From: CAMTWB01 sp037441775
GTDB lineage: Bacteria > Desulfobacterota > Syntrophia > Syntrophales > CAMTWB01
Assembly: GCA_037441775.1 (NCBI GenBank)
Contig: JBBIRO010000008.1
Location: 1-64,000, forward strand
DNA: 64,000 nt
Reading direction: 5' to 3'
Shown in pieces: positions 34,882 through 44,476 of the stretch. Made by a program: the position numbers and the translations under genes. Positions within the stretch are counted from its first letter, which is position 1. Every line of letters begins with the position of its first letter. Below the pieces are notes generated by a model, which ran no database searches, was not told where the DNA came from, and was given only the letters and a program-made list of their open reading frames with translations.

Positions 34882-35469
34882 TCAGAGAGAGCCTTTTGTG
34901 GACAATACGCCTACGAGATTGGCATTTACCTTCAGTGCGTCCCGAATTGCCCGGGCCGTGGCCTTGAAGACTGCTTCAGCGATATGATGGGAGTTTCTAC
35001 CATAAAGAAGGCTGATATGCAAGGTGATTCCGGCCTGATCAGTGAAGGCCTTAAAAAACTCTCCCACCAGTGAAACGGAGAAGGTGCCTGCCCGGTATTC
35101 AGGAAAATCGACGTTGTAAACCAGGTAAGGCCGACCGGACAGGTCAACCGACACCGAGCAGAGACTTTCATCCATCGGCAGCAGGGCATAACCATATCGC
35201 TCGATGCCTTTTTTTTCCCCCATGGCCTGCCTGAAAACCATGCCCAGAGTTATGCCTGCATCCTCGACCAGGTGATGATCATCGACTTCGATATCGCCCC
35301 GACCTATCATCGTAAGATCAATGAAGCTGTGCCGGGCAAAAAGATTAAGCATGTGATCGAAAAAAGGAATTCCCGTCCTGATGTCTCCCAGTCCCGTCCC
35401 GTCCAGACAAATCCTTGCCTGAACTTCCGTCTCGTTTGTTTTTCTTGTTATTACAGCTTCCCGCACCAT
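34882..35469 (-). CDS. hisB: Imidazoleglycerol-phosphate dehydratase HisB
   Basis: 195 residues, the monofunctional form. Metal-binding histidine motifs GIPFFDHMLNLFARHS, DDHHLVEDAGI and GRNSHHIAEA are complete. It dehydrates imidazole glycerol phosphate in histidine synthesis. It lies 11 bases after hisG in the same operon. Confidence 0.96.
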   Translation of the reverse strand: MVREAVITRKTNETEVQARICLDGTGLGDIRTGIPFFDHMLNLFARHSFIDLTMIGRGDIEVDDHHLVEDAGITLGMVFRQAMGEKKGIERYGYALLPMDESLCSVSVDLSGRPYLVYNVDFPEYRAGTFSVSLVGEFFKAFTDQAGITLHISLLYGRNSHHIAEAVFKATARAIRDALKVNANLVGVLSTKGSL

Positions 35470-35480
35470 TTTCCGGATCC

Positions 35481-36353
35481 TTATATGACCTTGTTGAGAG
35501 GGTATTCAATGATACCCTCAGCGCCCGCTTCCTGAAGGAGGGGGATGAGATCCCTGACTATGCCGGTACTGACGATTGTATCCACCGCAAACCATTCCTG
35601 CGAGTAGAGATTCGATATAGTCGGCGCCTTGAGCGAAGGGAGCAGGAGAACTACCGAGCCTAAATTCTCCTTCGCTACATTCAGTTTGAGCCCCACCTTC
35701 CCCATGGCCTGAAGAGAACCATTCAATAATATCTGAATCTGTTCAATTTTACGTCTTTTCCAGGAATCCGCCCAGGCATCCCGATTGGCAATGAGCTGGG
35801 TATTGGTTTTCATCAGCTCATGAACGATCCTTAAGTTATTAGCCTTGATGGTGCTGCCGGTCTCGGTAACCTCCACAATCGCATCCACCAGGCCGTCAAC
35901 TACCTTCGCCTCCGTCGCTCCCCAGGAAAACTCGACGTTGACATTAATATTTCTCTCCTGGAAAAAACGTTTGGTAAAGTTAACAAGTTCGGTGGAAACC
36001 CTTTTCCCTTCGACATCTTCTAAGGTTTTAATGGGCGAATCTTCTCTTACCACCAGCACCCACCTGGCCTGCCGGGTGGAAGTCTTCGAATAGACCAGAT
36101 CCTGCACCACCACTACCCGGGAATTATTTTCCTCAATCCAGTCCCGGCCCGTCAAACCTAAATCAAGGACACCGTCTTCTACAAAGCGGGACATCTCCTG
36201 CGCTCTAACCAGCGCGCAGGACAGCTCCTCATCGTCAACATCGGGAAAATAGCTGCGACTGTCATAGTTGATTCGCCAGCCGGCTCGCTTGAAGAGGTCT
36301 ACGGTGCTGGCCTCCAGGCTACCCTTCGGTATCCCCAGTCGTAATTTTTTCAT
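35481..36353 (-). CDS. hisG: ATP phosphoribosyltransferase HisG (long form)
   Basis: 290 residues, the long form with a C-terminal regulatory domain, so no HisZ is needed and histidine feedback is expected. Motifs are LRLGIPKGSLE at the start, LDLGLTGRDWIEE, and EVTETGSTIKANNLRI for PRPP binding. It catalyses the first committed step. The ATG overlaps the hisI stop by 4 bases. Confidence 0.96.
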   Translation of the reverse strand: MKKLRLGIPKGSLEASTVDLFKRAGWRINYDSRSYFPDVDDEELSCALVRAQEMSRFVEDGVLDLGLTGRDWIEENNSRVVVVQDLVYSKTSTRQARWVLVVREDSPIKTLEDVEGKRVSTELVNFTKRFFQERNINVNVEFSWGATEAKVVDGLVDAIVEVTETGSTIKANNLRIVHELMKTNTQLIANRDAWADSWKRRKIEQIQILLNGSLQAMGKVGLKLNVAKENLGSVVLLLPSLKAPTISNLYSQEWFAVDTIVSTGIVRDLIPLLQEAGAEGIIEYPLNKVI

Positions 36354-36694
36354 TTACAAACCCCACCGCCTTCGCTCTGGTTGCTAATCCTGAAAAAACA
36401 TGAACGATTGCCTGTATGGCAGGCAATTCCTCCCACCTGCTCCACCTTAAGCACCAGGGTGTCGCCATCGCAGTCCAGTAAGATACTTTTGACCAGTTGA
36501 TAATGACCGGAGGTTTCCCCCTTTATCCACAGACTTTTTCTGGACCGGCTCCAGTAGGTTGCCCGGCCGGTTTTTATTGTTGCAAGCCAGGCCTCGCGAT
36601 TCATATAAGCCAGCATCAGAACTTCTCCGGTCTCATGGTCTTGGGCAATCGCCGGCACAAGACCGTCGCCCTTGTCAAAATCAGGTTCCAGCAT
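36350..36694 (-). CDS. hisI: Phosphoribosyl-AMP cyclohydrolase HisI
   Basis: 114 residues, cyclohydrolase only, without a HisE domain. It has MLAYMNREAW, TGRATYWSRSRKSLW, the zinc site LLDCDGDTLVL and the cysteines near GGIACHTGNRSCF. GGAG lies 6 bases before the ATG. It is the first gene of the operon and follows the promoter at 36749-36777. Confidence 0.95.
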   Translation of the reverse strand: MLEPDFDKGDGLVPAIAQDHETGEVLMLAYMNREAWLATIKTGRATYWSRSRKSLWIKGETSGHYQLVKSILLDCDGDTLVLKVEQVGGIACHTGNRSCFFRISNQSEGGGVCK

Positions 36695-36748
36695 TTACGG
36701 CTCCAGCAGCATATTTTAGCGCAATATCCGCCATCTTTACCGCTTGGG

Positions 36749-36777
36749 ATACTAGATTAGCATAATGATTTAATCAA
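36749..36777 (-). promoter_or_regulatory. hisI: Promoter of the his operon
   Basis: Read on the minus strand: TTGATT (36777-36772), 17 bases, TAGTAT (36754-36749), about 55 bases before hisI. No T-box or histidine attenuator peptide was seen. Confidence 0.5.
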
Positions 36778-36785
36778 GAACTATT

Positions 36786-37250
36786 TACCTGCTGGTGCGC
36801 GCTCCGAAGAGACCGATCGGGAAGCTGTACACCTCCAAGCTTGCCGAGACCGCCGCTGACCTCCTATATGACCGTTTCTATGGATCACAGGGAATCCGAC
36901 TCGCGCATGTTCTTACAAACAATGGTTGTTAATATTGCGGCCAACCAATGATCGATTCCTATCATATCTTCCAGGAACTCAACGACATTGAGCATCGGAG
37001 GACTAAAGTGGCTCGGCCTAGAACCGACGGTTTCGGGGAGCGATTCAACCGAACCCTGATTGATGAGTTTTTCCGGGAGAAGCTCTATACCACCGTCGAA
37101 GCCCTCCAGGAGGATCCGGAGCGCCGGCTCCATCATTGCAATTACGAAAGGCCGCACCGGGGATTAAGAAATATGAGCAGGCGGCCGATTGAAACCGTCG
37201 AGACCGGCAAGGTTATCAAAAAGGAAAGGAACCTAAAACAGGCAGCATAA
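36786..37250 (+). pseudogene. Decayed IS481-type transposase (C-terminal part)
   Basis: One continuous frame with a single internal TAA at 36930-36932. It preserves the end of the integrase core: KLYTSKLAETAADLLYD, VLTNNG (the DNG aspartate changed to Asn), the stop, then RRTKVARPRTDGFGERFNRT and YERPHRGL. No start or N-terminal helix-turn-helix is seen, so 5' loss plus a nonsense mutation have killed it. It lies between the his operon promoter and the chromate transporter, marking past insertion. Confidence 0.85.
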
Positions 37251-37612
37251 AAATCAGTATCAAAGAGAAGACCGGTGTCCGGGAAGTGCTTGACTTTTAC
37301 AGCGTACCGTATATTTCACATTCGACAACGAAAAAAGATGGCGCCAAAATTTTGACAAAAAGACACCGGCCGTTGTTTACTCGCACTCCCGGCAGAAACA
37401 GGTTGCAGCATGAACATCAAACCAGGGCAGTTTCACGCTAATAAATCCCTGTTTCTGTCTTAAAAACCAGACCGCCTGTGTGCAAACGAACGGATGTCAG
37501 GACAAATTATGCAATATTATAATTATTCTAAGGTTTTACGCTAATCGAACTTTATGCGACGCCGTCAACTTTGACGAGCCGTTCGCCACTCCATGCTACA
37601 GAGAAGATGTTA
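37251..37612. other. Non-coding gap with IS-like inverted repeat
   Basis: No credible gene. ACCGGTGTC (37271-37279) and GACACCGG (37362-37369) form an inverted pair that may be remnants of insertion-sequence ends. An AT-rich stretch near 37505-37540 could hold the promoter of chrA. Confidence 0.4.
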
Positions 37613-38815
37613 ATGGTAAAAACACCGACCACATTGGAGATAGTAAAGACAGCTCTCTACGTTGGCACTGTCGGCTATGGCGGAGCGGCAATTTTAGCCG
37701 TGATGAAGAAAGTAATCGTTCATGAAAAAGGGTGGCTCAAGGAAGATGAGTTCATGAACGCCCTGAGTTTGGCGCAGTTATTGCCGGGTGCTGTTGGTGT
37801 GACCATTTGGAGTTACATCGGCCACAGGTTCAAACCGGCCTGGGGCGGCATCATACTCCCCTTTGCGTTTGCATTTCCGGCGATGTTGTCCATCATCCTG
37901 CTGGCCTGGGCCTATTTTACTTTCGGCGACCTGTCATTTGTCCGCTCGATCTTCCTGGGATTAGGAGCCCTGGTTGTCGCGCTGTTAATTAATGCCACCC
38001 TGATGCTGGGGACAACTGTTTTCCGCAACATGGGAAACAATGCCGCATACGGTATTGTTATTGCCGCGCTATCTTTTTCCGGACTCCACTTTTTTGGCTT
38101 AAACGTTGCTTTTATCATCTTGATTTCCGGTTTGCTGGGGGTTTTGTTTTTTTATTTCAAGGAAGATCAAGTCAAATCGAAAAGAGGGCAGGGGGCTTTA
38201 AAAGTTGAAAAGCGCATAATGAAAATGCGGCAGCGGGGAGGTTTTCTTCTCGTGGCATTTTTTATAGGATTGCTTGCGGTATCATTTTGGTATCTTGCCG
38301 GGACATGGGACATTTTTGCAGCCTTTTTCAAGATCGGGTCCCTGGCCTTTGGCGGCGGTTTTACTGCCGTTCCCATTATTCAGCATGTTGTTGTTGACGG
38401 CATGAAGTGGCTTGATCTTAAAACCTTTCGCGACGGCATCGCCCTGGGGCAGATCACGCCGGGGCCGGTGTTGATCACTGCCACCTTTATCGGCTATAAA
38501 GTCCAGGGCATCATTGGAGCGATCGTAGCCACGATCGGTATTTTCACCCCTTCTCTGGCGGCGATGATACTTGTCAGCCGGGCACACGCGAAAATAGAAA
38601 ATTTAAAGATTGTCAAGGTTTTCATAAAAGGTATTCAGGCCGGGTTCGTCGGGCTTCTTATTGCCGTTGTTATGCAATTCGGCATCCAATCCCTGATAAA
38701 TATCAAAACATGGACCGTGTTGTTCGTTTGTATCGCCTATCTTGTCGGCTGGAAAAAGGATGCGGCCTGGCTCGTTCTGGGGGTCATCGGTCTGTCGTTG
38801 TTTTTGTTTCCCTGA
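37613..38815 (+). CDS. chrA: Chromate transporter, two-domain CHR family
   Basis: 400 residues from the ATG at 37613 (GAGAAG at good spacing; starts further upstream are less likely). Two homologous halves of hydrophobic helices are joined by a charged linker near residues 180-205. The half signatures are SLAQLLPGAVGVTIWSYIG and ALGQITPGPVLITATFIG, and GYGGAAILAVMKK and AFGGGFTAVPIIQ are also typical. It exports chromate or related oxyanions; in a tungstate-dependent cell a wider oxyanion role is possible but unproven. It follows a dead transposase, which hints at transfer. Confidence 0.88.
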   Translation: MVKTPTTLEIVKTALYVGTVGYGGAAILAVMKKVIVHEKGWLKEDEFMNALSLAQLLPGAVGVTIWSYIGHRFKPAWGGIILPFAFAFPAMLSIILLAWAYFTFGDLSFVRSIFLGLGALVVALLINATLMLGTTVFRNMGNNAAYGIVIAALSFSGLHFFGLNVAFIILISGLLGVLFFYFKEDQVKSKRGQGALKVEKRIMKMRQRGGFLLVAFFIGLLAVSFWYLAGTWDIFAAFFKIGSLAFGGGFTAVPIIQHVVVDGMKWLDLKTFRDGIALGQITPGPVLITATFIGYKVQGIIGAIVATIGIFTPSLAAMILVSRAHAKIENLKIVKVFIKGIQAGFVGLLIAVVMQFGIQSLINIKTWTVLFVCIAYLVGWKKDAAWLVLGVIGLSLFLFP

Positions 38816-38865
38816 AAAACGGGAAGCATCTAAAGGCTTTTAGCCGGTTTGGCATCTGTCTGAGC

Positions 38866-38893
38866 TTGACTTTACCTATGGCGCTGCTATGAT
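38866..38893 (+). promoter_or_regulatory. Promoter of the adenylate cyclase gene
   Basis: TTGACT (38866-38871), a 16-base spacer and TATGAT (38888-38893), ending 22 bases before the ATG, so the leader would be very short. Confidence 0.55.
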
Positions 38894-38915
38894 GACCTAA
38901 GCCAGAGGTAGTTTT

Positions 38916-41168
38916 ATGAAAAATTACATCGAACGACTTTTCCGGATCTCGCCGCTGAAAATAGCGTTTTTCATTATTTTTGCTCTTCTTGTCCTATTTT
39001 TATTCGATGCTGCTTTTCTCAAATACATGGAGTTGAAAGCCTATGACATGCGGATGGTCTATCGGGGTGAGCGGGCGATCGGCAGGGAAACGGCCGTTGT
39101 GGCCATCGATGAGAAGAGCCTGACGGAATTGGGTCGCTGGCCCTGGTCACGCGGGATAATGGCGGAACTGGTAAAGAGCATGAAGGCCCAGGGGGTGAAA
39201 GCCATTGGCTTCGATATAATTTTTTCCGAGCCGGAGGAAAACAGGGGAATCAAAGCCCTCCAGAAAATATCGGAGCAACTCGCCAATCAAAAGCCGGTTG
39301 GGAATTCGCTCCAGGCGCTGATAGAAGAGAAAAAACGGCAACTGGATACGGACGCCATTCTTGCTGATGCAATAGCCAAAGCAGCCAATGTCACCCTGGG
39401 GTATATCTTTCATTTTTCTCGATCCGAGGTGCGGCACTTAACTGAAGAAGAGATATCACGGAATGCCGACAGAATCGATTCCGGCCAATATGGGGTGGTC
39501 CAATACCAGCGACCTCCCGAACCGGGCAGTCTGCTTGAAGCGCTGGCCCCCCTCGCAAATCTGGAGGAACTCTCTTCGCGTGCGGAAAACTGCGGTTTTT
39601 TCAATGCCTTTCCGGATAAGGACGGAACCATCAGATGGTCGCCGCTGGTGATCAAGTATAAAGATAAATATTATTCCTCGCTGGCTGTTTCGCTCATCAT
39701 GCAGTATCTCGACTGGCCGGATGTGCGGCTCAGGCTGGATTCCTTTGGCGTCTCCGGAATTACTATCGGAGAGACTATGATACCAACCGATCATCAGGGG
39801 CGGATGCTGATAAACTACCTGGGACGGGATGCTGCTATACCCCACTACTCCGCCGTTGATGTAATCAAGGGCCGGATTCCTCCGGGAGAACTCAAAGACC
39901 GGATGATAATTGTCGGTGCGACCGCAATCGGCATCTACGATCTGAGAGCTACGCCCATGAGCCCGGTTTCGGCGGGGGTGAATATTCATGCCACTATAGC
40001 AGACAACATTCTGCGGCGGGCATTCCTTGTCCAGTCGTTCTGGACATTGTTGATGGATGTTTTCTCCATAGTTTTTTTGAGCCTGGTCACGGGTCTGTTC
40101 GTTTCCCGCCTGCGGGCTGTCCCGGCTTTTTGTTTAACCGCCGCCCTGAGCCTTTCCTTCATCATGGTCAATTTTATGATATTCTCGAGGCTCAGTATCT
40201 GGTTTAACCTGGTCTACCCCCTGTTGGCGATCTTGTTTTCCTATATGGGTGTCACGGTGCATAAATTCCTGGCGGAGGAAAGAGAGAGGAAAAAGATTCG
40301 CTCAGCCTTTCAATATTATCTCACCTCCTCAGTTATTAACGAGATGCTCAAGGACCCCTCAAAACTCCAATTGGGGGGCGAGAAGAAGGAATTGACAGTA
40401 CTCTTCTCCGATATTCGTGGCTTTACCTCGGTGTCGGAGGTTTTGACGCCGGAAGAACTGGTGCGTCTATTGAATGAATACTTAACCGCCATGACGGATT
40501 TGGTATTTAAGCACGATGGCCTTTTGGACAAGTATATGGGCGATGCCATCATGGCGGTATTTGGAGCTCCGCTGGATCAGCCGGACCACCCGGCCCGGGC
40601 CTGCAATACCGCGCTGGAGATGCTTTCGGTTCTTGACGTTTTACGGGAAAAGTGGCGGCAGGAGGGCCGGCCTGATCTCGATATCGGCATCGGGATCAGC
40701 AGCGGGGAGATGGTGGTGGGCAATATGGGCTCTCAGATGAGGTTTGACTATACCGTCATGGGGGACCGGGTGAATCTGGGTTCCCGTCTGGAAGGGCTCA
40801 ATAAGGTTTACGACACCAGGATAATTATCAGTGAATATACCCGTGACCTGTTGTTGGGCCAGTTCGTTTTTAGACAACTCGATTCAGTTCGGGTCAAGGG
40901 TAAGGCAATTCCGGTTCAGATTTACGAGCTTTGCGGGACGATGCTCGAAACAAAGGGTGAGACGCTGGAGTTTATCGCGCTGTTTGAAGAGGGCCTGGCC
41001 AGATATCGGAATTGCGCTTGGGATGATGCGTCACGGTTATTCCAAGAGGCACTTGTTATCAGACCAGATGATGGGCCCGCGAGGCTTTATCTGGCCCGGG
41101 TCGAGCAACTGAAGATCGATTCCCCGCCTCCCGGTTGGGATGGTGTCTTTACTATGGAGTCCAAATGA
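38916..41168 (+). CDS. CHASE2-domain class III adenylate/guanylate cyclase
   Basis: 750 residues. One N-terminal membrane helix (about 15-38) is followed by a periplasmic CHASE2 sensor (about 45-330, with VVAIDEKSLTELGRWPWSR and FDIIFSEPE). Three close membrane helices (about 345-430) come next, then the cytoplasmic cyclase (about 475-660). Catalytic metal residues are in LFSDIRGFTS and GDAIMAVFGAP, and the transition-state residues in YTVMGDRVNLGSRLEGLNK. The C-terminal 80 residues look like a short TPR. It makes cyclic AMP or GMP in response to an external signal. It is alone, with its own promoter. Confidence 0.93.
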   Translation: MKNYIERLFRISPLKIAFFIIFALLVLFLFDAAFLKYMELKAYDMRMVYRGERAIGRETAVVAIDEKSLTELGRWPWSRGIMAELVKSMKAQGVKAIGFDIIFSEPEENRGIKALQKISEQLANQKPVGNSLQALIEEKKRQLDTDAILADAIAKAANVTLGYIFHFSRSEVRHLTEEEISRNADRIDSGQYGVVQYQRPPEPGSLLEALAPLANLEELSSRAENCGFFNAFPDKDGTIRWSPLVIKYKDKYYSSLAVSLIMQYLDWPDVRLRLDSFGVSGITIGETMIPTDHQGRMLINYLGRDAAIPHYSAVDVIKGRIPPGELKDRMIIVGATAIGIYDLRATPMSPVSAGVNIHATIADNILRRAFLVQSFWTLLMDVFSIVFLSLVTGLFVSRLRAVPAFCLTAALSLSFIMVNFMIFSRLSIWFNLVYPLLAILFSYMGVTVHKFLAEERERKKIRSAFQYYLTSSVINEMLKDPSKLQLGGEKKELTVLFSDIRGFTSVSEVLTPEELVRLLNEYLTAMTDLVFKHDGLLDKYMGDAIMAVFGAPLDQPDHPARACNTALEMLSVLDVLREKWRQEGRPDLDIGIGISSGEMVVGNMGSQMRFDYTVMGDRVNLGSRLEGLNKVYDTRIIISEYTRDLLLGQFVFRQLDSVRVKGKAIPVQIYELCGTMLETKGETLEFIALFEEGLARYRNCAWDDASRLFQEALVIRPDDGPARLYLARVEQLKIDSPPPGWDGVFTMESK

Positions 41169-41213
41169 GCAAACCAATAAGTATTGCGACCATCTCTTTG
41201 GTGGTGAGTAGCG

Positions 41214-43160
41214 ATGGCGGAACCTGAGTATCGCAGTTGGGTGGAGGTTGACCTCGACTGCTTCACCCGCAACTGGGAAGAGATGAAACGCCTGGTGAAG
41301 CCGGGAGTGAAGATAATGCAGGTCCTCAAGGCCGATGCCTACGGTCATGGCGCAATCGAAATCGCCAACGTGGCTCTGCAAAACGGTGCCGCCTGCCTGG
41401 GTGTGGCCAATGCCGATGAAGCTGTCCAACTCCGGGTTGGCGGCGTAGATGCAGAGATCATCATCCTGAGCCCATCCTTCCCTGCGGAAATAGGCGAGAT
41501 CATAAAGTATAGCCTGGCGCCCTCCATCTCCGACGAATCCTTTGTGTGGCAACTCCAAAAGCGCGGCCAGGCGGCAGGGATTCGGATTCCGGTGCATCTG
41601 GAAATCGATTCCGGCATTGGCCGGGCGGGCATCAGCGCTGATCAGGCGCTCGCCGTGATCCGCAAGATCAATAATATGCCTAATATTTTTTTGGAGGGCA
41701 TCTTTACCCACCTGGCGATCAGTGAAACTTCCGATGAATATAATCTGTGGCAGTGGCGGAACTTCAATCAACTATTGAACCTTCTTTCCCGGGAAGGCAT
41801 TAATATCCCAATCAGGCACATGGCCAACAGCGGCGCTATGATAAATTACCCGGAGTTTCAACTGGATATGGTAAGGCCGGGGCTGATGTCGTACGGGATA
41901 TTTCCCACGGCCGATTCGGTGGGCCGGATCAGCCTGAAGCCGGTAATGACCTTCAAAACGCGCATCCTCTTGATTAAGGAGTTTACCGCCGGTTCCAGTA
42001 TCGGCTATGGCCGTTCCTATATCACGACCAAAACCAGCAGGATTGCCACCATTCCGGTCGGCTACGGCGATGGCTATGGTTTTGTCCTTTCCAACCAGGC
42101 AGAGGTTTTGGTGATGGGCAGGAGAGTGCCGGTGGTCGGTCGGGTCTCGATGGATTTGTGTACCATCGACGTTACCGACCTGCCTGACTGTGCCGCCGGC
42201 GCCGAAGTGGTTCTTTTGGGAAGACAGGGCGAAGAATATATCTCGGCCCGGGAGATTGCCGAGAAGGTGGGAAGCATCAGTTACGAGGTGCTCTGTGCCC
42301 TGGGCAAAAGGGCGCCCAGGATATTTCTCAAGCAGGGGCTGATCGGCGCCACGGAACCCCGGCTTAGAAGGGTATTCATCCCCGATGAGGAGCGGTCACT
42401 TTCACGGATCGACAATATCATCAGGAGCTGTCTCCACACCCGCGCCAAAAGCGTCGATCTTGGAGATGCCATCTATTACGAAATGTTAGAGACGATGTTT
42501 GGAAAAGATGATCGACAACTCGAACTGCGATCGGACTTTCGCTACGATATAACCGTTGCCCGGTTGGATAAGAAACGACCGACAAGTCCAACGGATGATG
42601 ATGGCTATCTGGAGGTGACAACCCATGTCGAATATCGGAAAATTCTCAAAAACCACCTGTTCATGATTGGTTGCGCCAACAATAATGAGCAGTTGGCGGC
42701 TTTCTTCGAAGACCCTCGCTGTCAGTACCGCTGGCTTTTGGGCAACGGGGAAGATCTGGTGGCGCCGCAGGATTTTCAGGTTACGGCGGTAAGGGTGGAT
42801 GGAGAAACGGTTCCGGTCGAAACCGCCGCGGCAACCGAGCGGGGATACGAAGTCTGGGCCGGAGGCGAATGCCTGCGCGATAAGATTCAGCGGCCGGTTA
42901 AAATCGAGCTTGAGATTGTGACCAAAAAATCGAGAGCAAAAAGAGATTTTTCCGTCCACATCGTCTATCCGACTCAAGGTTTGGAGATAAATTTTAATTA
43001 CGCCAAAACGGGTATGAAAAACGTCCGGGAGGTGATTTTCTTCTCCGGCCGACGCCCCTACCCACTGGTGCGCAGGCGGGAGGGGATGTCGATCAACGTT
43101 GTTGTTCCCAGGGAAGAATGGGTCTTTCCCCATAGCGGGGTTACTTTCATCTGGGATTGA
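41214..43160 (+). CDS. alr: Alanine racemase with a 260-residue unknown C-terminal extension
   Basis: 648 residues, while alanine racemases have about 370. Residues 1-375 are a normal racemase: PLP lysine in VLKADAYGHG (Lys39), catalytic tyrosine in SIGYGRSY, and PVGYGDGYG. From about residue 385 a different module follows: a basic helix start (IDNIIRSCLHTRAKSVDLGDA), then a beta-rich segment (YDITVARLD, YLEVTTHVEYRKIL, VKIELEIVTKKSRAKRDFSVHI). I do not recognise it. It precedes ddl, so it supplies D-alanine for peptidoglycan. The frame is unbroken, so this is fusion, not readthrough. Confidence 0.9.
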   Translation: MAEPEYRSWVEVDLDCFTRNWEEMKRLVKPGVKIMQVLKADAYGHGAIEIANVALQNGAACLGVANADEAVQLRVGGVDAEIIILSPSFPAEIGEIIKYSLAPSISDESFVWQLQKRGQAAGIRIPVHLEIDSGIGRAGISADQALAVIRKINNMPNIFLEGIFTHLAISETSDEYNLWQWRNFNQLLNLLSREGINIPIRHMANSGAMINYPEFQLDMVRPGLMSYGIFPTADSVGRISLKPVMTFKTRILLIKEFTAGSSIGYGRSYITTKTSRIATIPVGYGDGYGFVLSNQAEVLVMGRRVPVVGRVSMDLCTIDVTDLPDCAAGAEVVLLGRQGEEYISAREIAEKVGSISYEVLCALGKRAPRIFLKQGLIGATEPRLRRVFIPDEERSLSRIDNIIRSCLHTRAKSVDLGDAIYYEMLETMFGKDDRQLELRSDFRYDITVARLDKKRPTSPTDDDGYLEVTTHVEYRKILKNHLFMIGCANNNEQLAAFFEDPRCQYRWLLGNGEDLVAPQDFQVTAVRVDGETVPVETAAATERGYEVWAGGECLRDKIQRPVKIELEIVTKKSRAKRDFSVHIVYPTQGLEINFNYAKTGMKNVREVIFFSGRRPYPLVRRREGMSINVVVPREEWVFPHSGVTFIWD

Positions 43161-43282
43161 TCAGGCAGCCGCCCACAAGGGGCGGTATTACAAAACCAGG
43201 TCTTTTGCCGGGGGCGTCCGGATACTTATTTTGTAGACTTTTTTTAGAAACCGTTAAATATAACAACAGCAGGTTTGTGATA

Positions 43283-44335
43283 ATGAAGATAAAAGTGGGA
43301 GTATTTTTCGGGGGGGTGTCCTCGGAGCGCGAAGTTTCGCTAAACAGCGGTCGCAATGTTTACGACAACCTGGACCGGGATACCTATGAGCCGATCCCTT
43401 TTTTTGTGGATAACAAGATGGGACTCTGGATCCTCCCCTGGCAGCTTGTCAGCCAGAACACGACAATGGATATCGTGGAGAGACTTGCTTCCGAAGCGAA
43501 AAGGGTTTCCTATGAGGAAATTCCGGACATGATCGATTTCGCGTTTCTTACTCTTCACGGAAAATACGGTGAGGACGGCTGCTTCCAGGGACTAATGGAA
43601 TTGCTCGGCCTGCCCTATAGCGGCTCCGGCGTCCTGGGGTCGGCTTTGGGGATGGATAAATACCGCCAGCAGCAGTTCCTTAAGGCCGCCGGCCTGAAGG
43701 TGCCGACCAGCATTATGGTGACTCAAGAGGATTGGGAGACCAAAACGGAAGAGGTGCAAAAGAAAATAGCCGCAGCTCTAACTTACCCCCTGTTCGTTAA
43801 GCCTACCAGGGAAGGTTCAAGTATCGGTGTGAATAAGGTGAAGGACGAAGAAGCCCTGCCACAGGAGATGGCAAAAGCACTGACTTGGGATGAGGCGGTA
43901 TTGGTGGAGGAGTATCTGGACGGGATAGAGTTCTCATGTATAATCATTGAGGAGGATGGCCTGGCCCGGTCGCTGGATGTGACTGAAATTCACCCCCAGG
44001 GTACTTTCTACGATTACGACGACAAGTACATGCCAGGGCGCTGCCGCAAGTTTACCCCGCCGAAACACATACCGGCTGAGGGTGTGCAAAAGATCAAGGC
44101 CGACGCCCTGCGGGCGTTTCATGCCCTGGAATTCCGATCCTATGGCCGGATAGACGGCTTTTTTATGAAAGATGGCCGCGTCTTGATAACCGATCCCAAC
44201 TCATCCTCCGGGATGGCGCCCTCGTCCTTTTTCTTTGAGCAGGCCGCCGGCGCCGGGTTCTATCCCGGGGCGATTTTATCCATAATTATTGAGGAGGCCA
44301 GAAAAATCCACCGGCGCAAGAAGGGGCCACTGTAA
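43283..44335 (+). CDS. ddl: D-alanine--D-alanine ligase
   Basis: 350 residues from the ATG at 43283, where the family motif starts (KVGVFFGGVSSEREVSL); the longer frame back to 43157 overlaps alr and is not believed. It has ATP-grasp motifs GKYGEDGCFQGL, KPTREGSSIGVNK, VEEYLDGIEFSC and ITDPNSSSGMAPSSF. The last replaces the usual NPGT-type substrate loop, so acceptor specificity may be altered. It pairs with alr 122 bases upstream for D-Ala-D-Ala supply. Confidence 0.9.
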   Translation: MKIKVGVFFGGVSSEREVSLNSGRNVYDNLDRDTYEPIPFFVDNKMGLWILPWQLVSQNTTMDIVERLASEAKRVSYEEIPDMIDFAFLTLHGKYGEDGCFQGLMELLGLPYSGSGVLGSALGMDKYRQQQFLKAAGLKVPTSIMVTQEDWETKTEEVQKKIAAALTYPLFVKPTREGSSIGVNKVKDEEALPQEMAKALTWDEAVLVEEYLDGIEFSCIIIEEDGLARSLDVTEIHPQGTFYDYDDKYMPGRCRKFTPPKHIPAEGVQKIKADALRAFHALEFRSYGRIDGFFMKDGRVLITDPNSSSGMAPSSFFFEQAAGAGFYPGAILSIIIEEARKIHRRKKGPL

Positions 44336-44360
44336 ATAAGGGTGCGCTTCAATTATGACG

Positions 44361-44460
44361 GGCTTGTAAAAAGTCGGCCCGATGTAAGTTTGAGGACGGC
44401 TTGGTAAAAATGTCGCTCGCCCTGGCGCGCAAATCACGGGAAATATGGTATTTCATTTGT
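44361..44460 (+). repeat. Degraded copy of the dispersed repeat
   Basis: Starts GGCTTGTAAAAAGTCGG, close to the end of the 122-bp elements, followed by a second GGCTTGGTAAAAATG about 30 bases on. No matching right end was found. It lies between convergent ddl and the DUF1566 gene. Confidence 0.35.
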
Positions 44461-44476
44461 CTGGGAATATAGGAAG

